A stretch of DNA of 64,000 nucleotides from Pararge aegeria. Its lineage: Eukaryota; Arthropoda; Insecta; Lepidoptera; Nymphalidae. Under the pieces are notes generated by a model. The model made no database searches, was not told the origin of the DNA, and saw only the letters and a list, made by a program, of their open reading frames with translations. The stretch spans positions 2,976,001 through 3,040,000 of the forward strand of contig NC_053200.1 in NCBI RefSeq assembly GCF_905163445.1. Direction: 5' to 3'. Below, in pieces: positions 19,740 through 30,671 of the stretch (within the stretch, counting starts at the first letter, position 1; each line of letters begins with the position of its first letter). Made by a program: the position numbers and the translations under genes.

Positions 19740-20195
19740 TTTATATTATTTTTAATAAACGAATGTTTGTTAATAAAGATTATTAGTATCATAGGTCCAT
19801 ATCTAGCATTCAGGCTATTTAACAAATTTGATCAAGATTGGTGTAGTCGTACCAAACAACCAAATAAAGAAATAAATATAAAAAAACAGAAATCTTCGCA
19901 TTTATAATTTTAGTATCAACCAGCGATTTAGGTACTTCATACTCAGTACAGAGTGAAAACCGTTTTCTCAGCAAAGTCACTATTATTAAGTCTGTGGTAA
20001 AGTGGACTAGGTTGAGCGACATTTAACGTACCGTTAAATTGGCGTTACGTGCGATCGGAAACGTAGCCAATGGTACAAAGTCAAGGCCGAGCTTAGCGAA
20101 CCGAGTAGAGTAGTTTGTACCTTAGATGATTTACGTGAAATTAATCAACGAGCTTTTACATTTCAAAGAAATAAATTTCGTAGGTGATTTTTTGG
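19740..20195. other. AT-rich spacer, nothing recognised
   Basis: No supportable feature. The minus frame at 19819-20022 has no recognisable domain. Confidence 0.4.
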
Positions 20196-20199
20196 TATT

Positions 20200-20375
20200 T
20201 TCATGAATCTTGCGGGAATTGTATATTTTCCCGGAATAAAAAGCAGCCTATGTATTAACCCATTGTATAATCTATCTCCATTCCAAAATTCAGTCAAATT
20301 GGTTCTGTAGTTTTTGCTTGAAAGAGTAACAACATCCATCCTTACAAACTTTCGCATTTATAATATTACTAGGAT
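20200..20375 (-). mobile_element. Helitron-like 5' end fragment
   Basis: Inverted, it starts TCCTAGTAATATTATAAATG and continues GCGAAAGTTTGTAAGG, AAGCAAAAACTACAGAACC and GGCTGCTTTTTATTCCGGG, in the order seen at 7182 onward. The 3' end is missing. Confidence 0.6.
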
Positions 20376-20614
20376 TTTACATCAGGCTTATTATACTATC
20401 GCTTAAAATTGTATGATTATAAAATTGTTGACGCTTATTGTATGGACGTGTATGGAAAAGGTCATGAAACTGATAATTAATAGTTGAATACTTTTGTAAG
20501 CATTTTTAACTAGCAGTCACGTGATCCTTTTTAATTTATCTTTTTCTTAGTTCTAGTAAAAGAATACTCAGTATTGGATTTTTCTGTCAGAAACTTTTAA
20601 TTAGTACCTACCAG

Positions 20615-20736
20615 CAGGGCTAGCACAGGCAGGGGACAAAAATTATATCCCCCGATTATATTGTCTGACAAGGGGTATAATTAACATGTCCACCTACTAA
20701 ATTACGGGAACATGGAATAAAAGTAGTTTAGCCCTG
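20615..20736. mobile_element. Possible short MITE with CAGGGCTA ends
   Basis: The ends CAGGGCTAGCAC and AGTTTAGCCCTG are inverted over the first 8 bases. No flanking target duplication is evident and no second copy is in the window, so this is tentative. Confidence 0.35.
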
Positions 20737-20767
20737 TTTATTGTTTCGGATATATTAAATAATAATA

Positions 20768-20998
20768 AAATAAATAAATTTACTACGACAATACACACAT
20801 CGCCACCTAGCCCCAAAGTAAGCATAGCTTGTGTTATGGGTACTAAGATGATTGATGAATATTTTTATGAATTATATATAAATAAATACTTAGAAAATAT
20901 ATATAAACACCCAGACACTGAAAAATTGTGGGAATCGAACCCACGGCCTTGGACTCAGAAAACAGGGTCGCTGCCCACTGCGCCAGTCGGCCGTCATA
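20768..20998 (-). repeat. SINE1 copy
   Basis: Full-length order with tail AATAAATAAATTTACTACG on the left and head GACGGCCGACTGGCGCAGTG on the right. Box B reads GGTTCGATTCCC inverted. Only about 20 bp of the centre is missing. Confidence 0.85.
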
Positions 20999-21339
20999 TA
21001 TTGTTTGGATATTATTCCCACTTTTCCGCCAGTGCTCTGGAAGTTGATAGCTGTGGGAGAAGATAATTTTTTATCCTTTCCCCGGGGAGAATATTGTCTC
21101 CTGCCCACGCTAGCCGTGACTTAGAATTTAGTACATTGCATTTATTACATCTTTATTACCAACACTACAATACTCTAAAGAGCACGCGGTTTTAGATATG
21201 ATCACTAAAATAGCGATACTACAAAGCAAGGCTCTAATCGGCACATTTTCAATAGAACTGCTTAACATCAACACATCAAATAAAAAAAAATGGTTATATT
21301 AAAATCTGATAAAAGATAAGTTACGAAACGAAATTACTC

Positions 21340-21740
21340 GCAATTTTGGTGTTTATGAAATCAGATTCATAAACACCAATTCAACTTATTCTTCTTAATG
21401 TTTAACGAGCAAATTTTACAACAGCCTACTGACAAATACCGAACGAAAATTGGTAGCAAAATGAGCGGAAAAGAGTAAAATATTCCGTCACAGAAACCAG
21501 ACTTTAAATTTCCATTTAATAAACACCAATTTACTGACCTAATCCTTAAAAATGCTTACCAAAAAAATAAGCGAATCGACGGTAATATGATATTGAAATC
21601 TGTAAGTGATTTTGGACAGCAACCGACCGGAAGAAATTCCAAATTGCTCGCAAAAAGAGCATATCATCGACAAAACCAGGCTTCAAATTTCTAATCGGGC
21701 TCATAAACATCAGCTTTAACGTCTGCGGAGTGTCGACCAA
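21340..21740. repeat. Diverged tandem units with an ATAAACACCAA motif
   Basis: Three loosely similar stretches end in ATAAACACCAATTCAAC (21369), ATAAACACCAATTTACTG (21521) and ATAAACATCAGCTTTAAC (21702). Shared inner pieces are ACCAGACTTTAAATTTC and ACCAGGCTTCAAATTTC. A 14-bp perfect inverted repeat (21346-21379) sits in the first. The spacing is uneven, ~152 and ~181 bp. Confidence 0.35.
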
Positions 21741-21995
21741 CCGAACCGCAAGTAGGGCGTAGAAAACGCCGGCTGTTTATTAGTAATCCAACCACGCACC
21801 TGCCACCGCTTCGGTTTAGCTTCCTGCCACAGGTGACAAAAAATAGATCAGTGTGCCAGGATATTTGTTTGGCTCTCGTAGCTATACCTCCGACGGGTAC
21901 GATAATAAAGAAGCATTCTTAGGAAAAAAATATTTTTTTTTGGTCTTGGAGATGACTCGCAGAACTTCACACCACTCTAAAATGTTTTTTTTTTT

Positions 21996-22190
21996 TCTAG
22001 AGCGGGCAGTTGGCCAACGAATTAGTTTGGCCATCCAAAGGGGCAATGCTGCCAGCATCTTAGGAACTGTACCTCGCTGCGGTGGTTTCGAAGACGTTTT
22101 AGATTTTATTTAGTTTTGAATAGTTTATTTTACGTTATATTCATAAAACAATTAATTTAAAGAATAAATAAATACTTTTGAGAACTTATA
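21996..22190 (+). mobile_element. LINE-E 3' end, second copy
   Basis: The frame at 21996-22113 reads GQRISLAIQRGNAASILGTV then CGGFEDVLDFI and stop, followed by AAAGAATAAATAAATAC. It is the 5'-truncated sibling of the 9.6 kb copy. The upstream part of the 86-codon open frame is unrelated sequence. Confidence 0.65.
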
Positions 22191-22199
22191 ATGTAACCG

Positions 22200-23300
22200 A
22201 TCAATCCTGGCAGTTCTTATACGAAATTAAAAATTTACAGTTCTTCTATTTAGAACTATTAGGTTTTCCTAATTTTCTTAGAAATAAGCATGGGCGGTAG
22301 TTCTTTCGGCTTTCAGCTTTTCGGCGTTCTTTCGGCACGGCTTCGCACGTGTGCAATGTTTGTACGTGCGTATGTGATTTGAATTTGTTTTTGGGGAGTT
22401 TGAATGCATTACCATTGCGGATTTTTGTGTAGACTTTTTAAAGTGTGCAATACCGAAGTAGATTATTTTTATCTATCTCTTAGGGTTTAGGCAGCGTTTA
22501 CAACGTAAGCGCAAAAAAATGTGTCTATGTACGACTCTAAAATTATACTATATTATGCATGTAATATACTTATAAACCTTCAAATTTAATCACTCCAACT
22601 ACTAAAAGAACCGTATTAAAATCCGTAATTTAAAGGGACAGATAGAATGCGGGAAGCGACGGGTATTATTTAAATAGTTTCACTTGAAATTGAGGCCTGG
22701 AAATACATTTGTGTATTTCAAAGGTTTTCATTATAATCACAAAAATTAAGTTTTATCTACCAATCACCACCTCTTGGGTAATCGGATTATGTAACCAGCC
22801 TTAAAGTTCATCTGTTTAAAAAAACATTAAGATACATAATCTGTAATTCTGGTTTCAAATAAAATACGTGTAATGTAGCAGGTCAGATAGGACGTTTATT
22901 GCACTATCAAAATTTATTATTTACTTCACCTTGACTTCCATTAATTAGTATGTTTTACTTGTTTATGCGTGGGAATGGTTTCTTATGTTTCAAAACAACT
23001 ATAACAGTCTTATTACAGTTTTTGAGGAAGCTGGAAAACTTGCTATAGGAAATCCTTGCTAATTTGAAAATCGTAAGAACTCTCGGTTGTGAAAACAGTT
23101 GACTTTTTTTTCTTCTTCTTTTGTTTTTAAAATCTTCTAATATATCTACGGAAGGATAGCCAATTATTCAGATTTATCTAATTGCCGTGGATTTAGCCCA
23201 CTGCTCTGTTCTGATTAGGGCTATGAGTTTAATATAAAAGCAATATCCCTAACAGATTGGCTGATAACCCTCTTAAATTTCAGCATAACATACCAGTAGG
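22200..23300. other. Unique-looking spacer, nothing recognised
   Basis: No supportable gene or repeat. A short imperfect run with TTTCGGCTTTCAGCTTTTCGG (21 bases, first 20 shown by position 22307-22326) is low complexity. Confidence 0.35.
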
Positions 23301-23307
23301 TGATAAA

Positions 23308-23572
23308 TAAATAAAAAAATATACTACGACAATACACACACCGCCATCTAGTCCCAAAGTAAGCGTAGCTTGTGTTATGGGTACTAAGATAACTGATGAA
23401 TATTTTTATGAATAATATACATAAATACTTATAATATACATATAAACACCCAGACACTGAAAAACATTTATGTTCCTCACACAAACATTTTCCAGTTGTG
23501 GGAATCGAAGCCACGGCCTTCGACTCAGAAAGCAGGGTCGCTGCCCACTGCGCCAATCGACCGTCAAAAAGA
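23308..23572 (-). repeat. SINE1, near full length
   Basis: Tail AAATAAATAAAAAAATATAC, body CATCTAGTCCCAAAGTAAGC and head GACGGTCGATTGGCGCAGTG inverted. This is one of the best preserved copies. It is followed at 23575-23615 by a SINE3 3' scrap (GACTAACTTGTAGTGGAAT). Confidence 0.9.
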
Positions 23573-23619
23573 TTGCTTTCCAGGACTAACTTGTAGTGGA
23601 ATAAGAATTAAAAAACTGT

Positions 23620-24130
23620 TTACTGTAAAACGCAAAACTTTCCTTTCAAATATTTTTTTTTGCCAGACATTACTTCCGAATTACAAAAATATACTTGTGA
23701 CATAACACGACGTAACAACAATTTGGTGTTTTATTGCCCGTTTGTGTCTACTTTGCACACAAATTGCCGAGATGAGTGTTGTGAAACCTAAATACCTCGT
23801 AATGCACTCCATTATGTACATTATGCATGTAAATGTTTATTAAAACGTAAAACATAAAGCCAGACAAAATTTACTTTCTATTATACATAATTAATGATTG
23901 ATTTAATTTAATTAATATCTATCTAATATTTTTGTTTATGCACCACAAATAGTTAGGACGATTAACAGGAAAACAGAAACTCAAAGAAGTGGGATTTAAA
24001 AAGCTTAGTAATTATTATGGACGCTTAGTAGCGCGGTGGTTCGATTATCATAAAAACAAACAAGAATAAACACATCTTATTATTTTTAATAACGTAATCG
24101 TTTTTATCTATAACAATAATATGTTCTGTA
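23620..24130. other. AT-rich spacer, nothing recognised
   Basis: No supportable feature. Confidence 0.4.
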
Positions 24131-24134
24131 ACCA

Positions 24135-24268
24135 GCACAGGGTTCTTGACCTGTGTATGCATAAAGGAGGAATATGGCATAAAATGGAAAAATACTTCCC
24201 CTTTATGAGTTATGTACAAACAATTTAGGGTAAGCAGTGCTTTTGTGCTTGTATGAAGTGCTTCACTG
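24135..24268 (-). mobile_element. Diverged hAT MITE relic
   Basis: CAGCACAGGGTTCTTGAC, TGTATGCATAAAGGAGG and GCAGTGCTTTTGTGCTTGT follow the inverted order of the MITE at 40568-40711. Both termini are decayed. Confidence 0.55.
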
Positions 24269-24273
24269 TGTGT

Positions 24274-24314
24274 AATCATTATATGTTCTATATAATATAG
24301 AACATAAAATGATT
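24274..24314. repeat. 19-bp inverted repeat, 3-nt loop
   Basis: 24274-24292 pairs with 24296-24314 with one mismatch. Confidence 0.85.
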
Positions 24315-24683
24315 ATAGATCATTTCTGATTACATCTCTTAGAATAAAATCAGATAACCTTTATTTACAGTTTTATCTATTAATTCAAACAAAATCTACG
24401 ACATATTTTATAGGTAATTTAATTTTATAAAAAGTAAAAAAAAAAATAGTTAGAAAATTACGTATACTTAAGACGTTAATCATTATTCTCAGCTAGCCCT
24501 AATAATACCTAAAAACCTAATTTTCCGAAAAACCTAACACCCTGAATTTAAATTAAATTAAATTTAGTTATTACTGTTGCGTTATTCTTATAATAATACT
24601 AAAATTATATAATTAGTATGCCTTATTGGATTAACATTATTGCTCGAACCATTCGATGGTATTAGCAAAGAATTACAATATTA

Positions 24684-24815
24684 AGCCCTGTGCGGATTGG
24701 TGGACTCCACACGCCTTTAAGAACATTTTCCAGAATTCTCAGGCTTGCAGGTTTCATCACGATGTTCACCGTTGAAGCAAGTTATATTTTAATTACTCAA
24801 AACGCTCATACTCGT
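24684..24815 (-). repeat. SINE2 central fragment
   Basis: CTGTGCGGATTGGTGGACTC through GCACGATGTTCACC-type and AATTACTCAAAACGC. Both ends are lost, and the left LINE-A junction follows about 20 bp later. Confidence 0.7.
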
Positions 24816-24837
24816 AACATTTTAAATTAATTTAAAA

Positions 24838-25775
24838 AAAAACTAAGTATGTGGAATTTATTTTACCAAATGTAAAGAAAGTTAATAAAAATATAATAAA
24901 TGGAGAATCACTAAAAATGGAAGATTCCACAGTTTTTCTGGGCATGACCTTGGATTGTAAGCTTCAGTGGGGTACCCATATAGATACACTAGCAGGTAAA
25001 CTAAGCTCGGCTGCCTACGCCGTCAGGAAAATTAGACAGATTACTGACGTAGAAACAGCAAGACTTGTTTACTTCGCGTACTTTCATAGTGTGATGTCTT
25101 ACGGGATCTTATTATGGGGCAAAGCTGCTGATATTGAAACTATATTCATATTGCAGAAAAGAGCTGTACGGTCAATATATAAACTTAAATCACGTGAATC
25201 CCTCCGTGAAAATTTTAAAGAAATTGGTATACTTACGGTAGCCTCACAATATATTTATAACAATATAGTATTTGTAAGACAACATATTAGTCTTTATAAA
25301 CAAAAAGTGGATATAAACAGTCGACTTACAAGAAATGGTCATAAATTAGTGACATCTGCATATCGTCTGCGAAAGGTGCAGAAGTCATTTGTGGGATTGA
25401 GTATACGCTTTTATAATATGATTCCTAAGGTAATTTTGGACCTACCAATGCATAAGTTTAAAGAATGTGTTAAAACACATTTATTACAGCAAGGTTATTA
25501 TACAATTGATGAGTTTCTTAATGACAAGGTTGCTTGGAAGCATCCGCCTCCGCTTTCATCTCTCACAAGATAGAAAAATGAATGTTAAAATGTAAAATGT
25601 AAATTTTTGATGTTGGAAAAGAGCAACTGCTGAGTTTCTTGCCGGCTTCTTCTCGGTAGAATCTGCCTTCCGAACTGGTGGTAGAGTCACTACACACGGA
25701 CAGACTTGACGTTTCAAAAGTGCTTATATTAGGCCTACTTGAAATAAATGAATTTTGAATTTTGAATTTTTTGAA
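24838..25775 (+). mobile_element. LINE-A, longest copy: coding 3' end plus tail
   Basis: A 5'-truncated non-LTR insertion: coding remnant to 25573, then a ~200-bp 3' region with GAGTTTCTTGCCGGCTTCTT, TCTGCCTTCCGAACTGGTGG, TTGACGTTTCAAAAGTGC and TAGGCCTACTTGAAATAAAT, ending in a TGAATTT repeat. Shorter copies of the same tail occur at 26215, 38136, 44640, 45522, 54265 and 54930. Confidence 0.8.
24842..25573 (+). pseudogene. LINE-A ORF2 C-terminal region
   Basis: The frame is open for about 243 codons and continues upstream of its first GTG, so no true start is present. It opens TKYVEFILPNVKKVNKN, then FLGMTLDCKLQWGTHIDTL, SSAAYAVRKIRQITDVETAR, YFAYFHSVMSYGILLWG, LQKRAVRSIYKLKSRESLRE, FVGLSIRFYNMIPKVILDLP and LNDKVAWKHPPP. 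This is the thumb and C-terminal region downstream of the RT catalytic motifs of jockey-like LINE proteins. FLGxxLDxxLxWxxHI and YGxxLWG are family hallmarks. There are no internal stops, so the insertion looks fairly young, but without the YxDD core or the endonuclease it is dead on arrival through 5' truncation. Confidence 0.8.
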
Positions 25776-25794
25776 TTGAAAAGTTATAGGTGAG

Positions 25795-25852
25795 GCGTTC
25801 TGGGCCCCCGAAAGTGAAGTCGTGCTCCCACCCACTGAGCTATCACCGCAAC
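25795..25852 (-). repeat. SINE2 head fragment
   Basis: GGGCCCCCGAAAGTGAAGTC and CCCACCCACTGAGCTATCAC are the inverted SINE2 head with box A. Confidence 0.65.
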
Positions 25853-25854
25853 AA

Positions 25855-26214
25855 AAAGTAATAGCGTAATGTTAAACACTAAATATACCATACCGACAAT
25901 TAATTAGCGAAACTTCGAAAACTTTAAAAGTACAATAAAATTAACGTTTACTCACCTGATTAAGTATCTAAGTTTAAGCTTTACATAATGAGATGCGATT
26001 TTCTTAATGTTCTGCTAATTTTATTGGGTGTGAACGTATGAGAATATGTTATAGTAGTAGTACCTACGTACCTACGTTTATGGCCAATGAATCAACATGT
26101 TGGAAATGGAAAGATAATTTGAATATCGTGTGCGATGAATACCAAAATTTAGAAGGGTTGAGTGACATGGTTTTTTTAGCCTTTCGGTCCTATCAATGCA
26201 ATTTTAGAAAAGAT
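25855..26214. other. Spacer, nothing recognised
   Basis: A 60-codon frame at 26038-26220 has no recognisable domain. Its last part may be LINE-A-related coding, as the next insertion starts there. Confidence 0.3.
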
Positions 26215-26488
26215 TTTTAAACATTTGATAAATTTCTTAATAATAAGGTAACTTGGAAGCGGGCTGCTTAACAAATAATAATTCACACAATCATCAATAG
26301 CTGGACTAAAGGCCAACAGGAAGGTTTTCCAATGATCTGAAAAAGGCTGAGTTTCTTGCCGGCTTCTTCTCGGTAGAATCTGCCTTCCGAACCGGTGGTA
26401 GAATCACTACAAACAGACAGACTTGACGTTTCAAAAGTGCTTATATTAGGCCTACTTGAAATAAATGAATTTTGATTTTGATTTGAAT
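26215..26488 (+). mobile_element. LINE-A tail, second copy
   Basis: It starts in the last codons of the ORF (FDKFLNNKVTWKRA, stop) and keeps the full 3' region from GAGTTTCTTGCCGGCTTC to TGAATTTTGATTTTG. Confidence 0.75.
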
Positions 26489-26739
26489 CAACAACCTGGG
26501 CAGACGGGTCGGTGATCGCAGTAGATGGTAATAGAAGCATAGATGATGCCATTGCACGTTCTCCGTTATATGCCCTTGATCACCTCGTACGACACCCGCG
26601 GAAAGAGGCGTGGTGACAACTGTATTCTTAGCTGTATACCTTCACCATATCGCACAATTACAACCATAATTCACATATTACAGATTAATGATTGATATAC
26701 TTTAACGATGGACGAGGGTCTTAAGGTAATGGAATGACG

Positions 26740-26895
26740 ACCCCGCACCGGTAAACGCAGCGTTGGTCGACGCCACCAACGAGGTGGACAGATGACATCA
26801 GGCGAGTCGCTGGGAGCTGCTGGAGGCAAGCGGCCCTGGACCGTTGATCATGGTACTCCCTACAAAAGTCCTATGTCCAGCATTGGACGTCAATT
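26740..26895 (+). pseudogene. LINE-F (RTE-like) ORF end relic
   Basis: CCCGCACCGGTAAACGCAGC, GGTGGACAGATGACATCAGG and GTCGCTGGGAGCTGCTGGAG encode, across frameshifts, parts of the common RTE-type C-terminus (TGKRSVGR, then W-rich end), followed by GTCCAGCATTGGACGTCAAT and a T-run. Related relics are at 5580, 40728, 51465 and 56130. Confidence 0.6.
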
Positions 26896-26917
26896 GGTTT
26901 TTGTTTTTTTTTTTTTT

Positions 26918-27192
26918 AAATAAATAAATAATAAATATACTACGACAATAAACACATCACCATCTAGCCCCAAAGTAAGCGTAGCTTGTGTTATGGGTAC
27001 TAAGATAGCTGTTGAATATTCTTATGAGTATAATTCATATAAATACTTATAATATACAGATAAATACCTGAAAAACTGACACTGAAAAACAATCATGTTC
27101 ATCACACAAACATTTTCCAGTTGTGGGAATCGATCCCACGGCCTTGGACTCAGAAAGCAGGGTCGCTGCCCACTGCGCCAATCGGCCGTCGT
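26918..27192 (-). repeat. SINE1, near full length
   Basis: Tail AAATAAATAAATAATAAATA on the left, body CATCTAGCCCCAAAGTAAGC, head GACGGCCGATTGGCGCAGTG inverted. It is followed by (GAT)n microsatellite at 27193-27210. Confidence 0.9.
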
Positions 27193-27309
27193 TGATGATG
27201 ATGATGATGATACGTACGATAGACGTTTAAAGTGCTTATAAAGTTACCTGCTTTTAATAAATTAATTTTGAATTTGAATTTGAATTTTTATTACTCTCCG
27301 TACTTTTAA

Positions 27310-27395
27310 CTAACTCTATGTTAAAAATCAATTTGATTGGTTAGCTATGCAAAGACAAACAAACACACTTTCGCATTTATAATATTAGTATGGAT
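27310..27395 (-). mobile_element. Helitron-like 5' end fragment
   Basis: Inverted, it starts TCCATACTAATATTATAAAT and GCGAAAGTGTGTTTGTTTG. Only about 85 bp is recognisable. Confidence 0.5.
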
Positions 27396-27739
27396 AATAA
27401 GAGACCAAATCCATTTATGTATGCTTGGGATTGGTGAATAAATAAGAGAAAACTGAACGCGCTGTCCACTTGACAGGTTGTTCTTAAGTCTTTGTCCACT
27501 ATGAGCTATAAATTTCACGTACTTTTAACTGTCGACAATCATAAACAAGGTTGCAATACCTGACGACCTCTTATATGAGACAAGACTCATCGTAACGATC
27601 CAGTTATAAATGATATTTGGAGTCTATTTTCGGTTATAATCAATTTATAGTCAACTAGACATATTAAAACATGCCGTTAAATCAAACCCATTATCTTAAG
27701 CAATAAAAACGAATTTAGGTGATTTATTCTTACTCATTT

Positions 27740-28035
27740 TTAAGTATTTATAGTATGTTATAGTATATTTTAGTTTATTATTTTTTATATTTAATATTAT
27801 TTTATGTGTGTAATCTGGATGAGTATTGGTGTGTAATTCTCTTGGTTTTTCTTAATCCTTAGGTTGCCTGGAAGAGATCGCCAGCGATCGCTTCTCCCTT
27901 AGTAGCGTCTAGACGCTATGTTTTCTACGATACGATACGATGTATGACGATAAGTATCCTACTTATTAAGTTTACTCTTGTACTCTCCATTTTTTCTTTT
28001 GGTGGTGTACAAATAAAATGAATAAATAAATTTAT
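27740..28035 (+). repeat. LINE-C 3' tail
   Basis: AGGTTGCCTGGAAGAGATCG and TGGTGGTGTACAAATAAAAT bracket a copy in which the AGCGATAAGGCCGCC stretch is replaced by diverged CAGCGATCGCTTCTCCC and a GATACGATAC repeat. Confidence 0.6.
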
Positions 28036-29575
28036 TAAAATGCAACCGCTGAAATGTTCGGGTACGTTTGCATGCGGAAATGCATTTACAGTACTCGTAG
28101 CAATAAATACTATCCTTAGTATTAAAGAAAAATCACTTTCTGCTCCAGTTGTGCAATTTTTGGCAGCATTTTATTGAAAGAGTGTACCTGATCATGTATA
28201 TTCTAATTTAAAATTTGAACCATCTTTAGTTTACTTCACAAAAGATAAAGAAAAATATCAAAGAATGTGGTGTTACCTGCGATGAATAAGTACACCTACC
28301 TAATTGCAATAAGCGTTTCTTAGATTCCTGCCTTTTAACTAACTCTAAAGTCAAAAAGTCAAGTCGATTGGTTGCTTAGCTAGGGTGTGAATGAAGGACA
28401 AACAAACGTACAACCACACTTTTGCATTTATAATTGATCATTTAAATTGTAATGATAAATATTTTTCCGTTGTTCTGAGAACCAACCAGGGAGGTGTTAA
28501 TACATACAATGTTACGCTCGTGCATTGTCTATACTCCATGGCAATGCGCATGTGCGATGGTCTGCTACATTCAATACCATTTATATAAAAATGCTAAAAT
28601 TAGTAATTATTTTAGCTCTAAAAAAGTTCCTACCGAATTTAAGAATTTTGTTCCTAAAACTTTAACATACTTTTTATGAAATATTTTGATATCGAGTTAT
28701 TATTTAGTACATAATTAATTGCTAATGCTTATTCATAATTCAGTCTTATTTCTTCCGGAAATTTTATTTTGATAGCTTGATTCTAGCTTAGTATTTCTCC
28801 GTTAGTGTATAACAAGCTGAAATATAGAGTTCCGTTCGCGAATTCCACGTCGCTTGTCTGACACACTTCCTCGTGTTAAAGCTTTTACGCAATTCGAGAA
28901 AGGATGTATCGATATTGAGTAATGGTGATATGATATGAACTGCGAATACCTACACTAATTCGTTTTTATGCAACCCTGGTACCTATCTCCTGTGGAGTTA
29001 AATTTTTTCTACCAGGATACCAACTTTCTTAGATTTTATCATATGAATGAATATAGAAGTTTCTGAAGATTTATGGAGATTTATAACTCAATATACGGAT
29101 AATAAATCACACTAAGACATAATTGGAAACGAAAATTTTTCCCCAATAATATTATTAATTTAAAATATTATTAATGTTTCTATTTTTTAATAGCTTGCTT
29201 GAAAACAAATGTTTTAATTTTTGAGGACGAACCTAATTTAAAATTAAATGCTTTAAAAGCTCTACAGTAATAAGATTTAATAGTGAACTTAGATTATTTT
29301 ATTGCATAGGAATAATATTAGAAAACCGGTCAACATTATTTGGTAAATTATTATTATTATGCACATATAAATTATTAACACCAGTGAGTTTTACATAGAA
29401 TATTAATTTCCTGTCATTAGTAAAAGCTTCCAAAATCAATAGCTTAGGAACGCACACAAATCATACTTTCACTGCCGAAAGTTTATTGCACTTAACGAAA
29501 TATTTAAAAATGGAACGTACCCAAAAACTGAGCCTCATGGTATCCGAACACTATCTGTGGCTGAGGAAAAAAAAA
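28036..29575. other. Mostly unique AT-rich stretch
   Basis: The only recognised piece is a Helitron-like inverted scrap at about 28330-28435 (TTAACTAACTCTAAAGTC, CACACTTTTGCATTTATAAT). No coding frame could be supported. Confidence 0.4.
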
Positions 29576-29579
29576 TTAA

Positions 29580-29713
29580 ACTGTCAATGTCAACTGTCAC
29601 AACACTTGCGCGGGCGCGCGCGTCTTCACAACTGAGGCAAAGACTGCCTCGCATTCAGCCTCCCCCCTAAAGAAAGTCAACCTTCACAGTGTTATGTAAA
29701 TGGAGAGGTGAGT
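29580..29713 (+). promoter_or_regulatory. Candidate promoter and first exon
   Basis: A GC-rich island (TGCGCGGGCGCGCGCGTC) is set in very AT-rich DNA, preceded by two TGTCAA motifs (TGTCAATGTCAACTGTCAC). Downstream comes AAATGGAGAGGTGAGTCTCG: an ATG at 29700, adenine at -3 and G at +4, and a consensus donor (GAGAG|GTGAGT) after 29707. That is the shape of a 5' exon coding only a few residues and feeding a long intron. No downstream exon is recognised in the window. It could equally be non-coding RNA or chance. Confidence 0.28.
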
Positions 29714-29759
29714 CTCGTCGAGAGGGAAATTGGGATAAGGTCGTTTGTGTGATTTTTTT

Positions 29760-30120
29760 ACCTTTTCTATGATGTTATGGTTGGTTATGTTTGTTACGGC
29801 TTTTTTATAATCACGGAATGGTTTGGATAGTGTTAGATGTTTATTATATCATTTGCAGCTATGAGAACTTTATTTGGTATTTTACTTTGATTCTTCAAAG
29901 GTATCGAATCAATTAAATGTCTGATTGATAGCAGTATTTATAGTAGCGTAGAGGGTCCTTGCTTTTTTATGCTTCTCTCTTATGAGAGAAGGATTGATGA
30001 CCCAGTTGCTACTGGATTCTTAAGGGCAGCTTGAGAAGTAACGATAGTTATGAAGAGAGCAAAAAAAGTAGTTTTTAGATTGGTACATTACTTTGTGTAT
30101 AAGTACACTAAGTAACCCTT
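29760..30120. other. Spacer, nothing recognised
   Basis: AT-rich. A short inverted CTTCTCTCTTATGAGAGAAG lies at about 29971. Confidence 0.35.
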
Positions 30121-30124
30121 TTTC

Positions 30125-30255
30125 TTAACTTCTTGTCGTTTGATACCTAAAGCTATCGCTTTTAAACGATAAGGCCGCTTATTGTACTTTCGTTTTCTTT
30201 TAATTGTATTTGTTATTGCTTTTTATATGGTTCAAGATAAAGTGTATTTTGATTT
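30125..30255 (+). repeat. LINE-C 3' tail, diverged
   Basis: AAAGCTATCGCTTTTAAACG, ATAAGGCCGCTTATTGTAC and ATGGTTCAAGATAAAGTGTA. Confidence 0.5.
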
Positions 30256-30364
30256 GATTTGGTTTAAAGGTCATATTTTAAGTAACAAAGGTTTTATTTA
30301 ATCCACGTTACTGTTACTTTTATTATATAGTACCTTGGCCTCTTACTACATGTAATTTTTACTT

Positions 30365-30668
30365 CATCATATCAACCCATTACCAGCTCACTACAGGGCA
30401 AGTGTCCCACCAAGAGAAGGGGTTAAGGCTGTAGTCCACAATGCTGGCCCAGTGCTGATTGTTGGACTCCACACACCTTTGAGAACATTATTCAGAACAT
30501 TATTCAGAACTCTCAGGCATGCAGGTTTCCTCCCGATGTTTTCCTTCACCGTTGAAGCAAGTAATATTTTAATTGCTTAGGATGCAAATAACTTCGGGTC
30601 GGGATTCGAACTCGGCCCCCCGGAAGTGAAGTCGAGGTCCCCCAGTTTACTCACTGGGTGTCACCACT
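30365..30668 (-). repeat. SINE2, near full length
   Basis: From ATCATATCAACCCATTACC to TTACTCACTGGGTGTCACCA (head inverted). A short internal duplication (GAACATTATTCAGAACATTA) lies at about 30481-30505. Confidence 0.8.
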
Positions 30669-30671
30669 TCA

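Noticed and set aside
21853..22113. 86-codon novel gene
   Set aside because: Only its last 39 codons are recognisable and they are the LINE-E C-terminus; the rest is chance extension.
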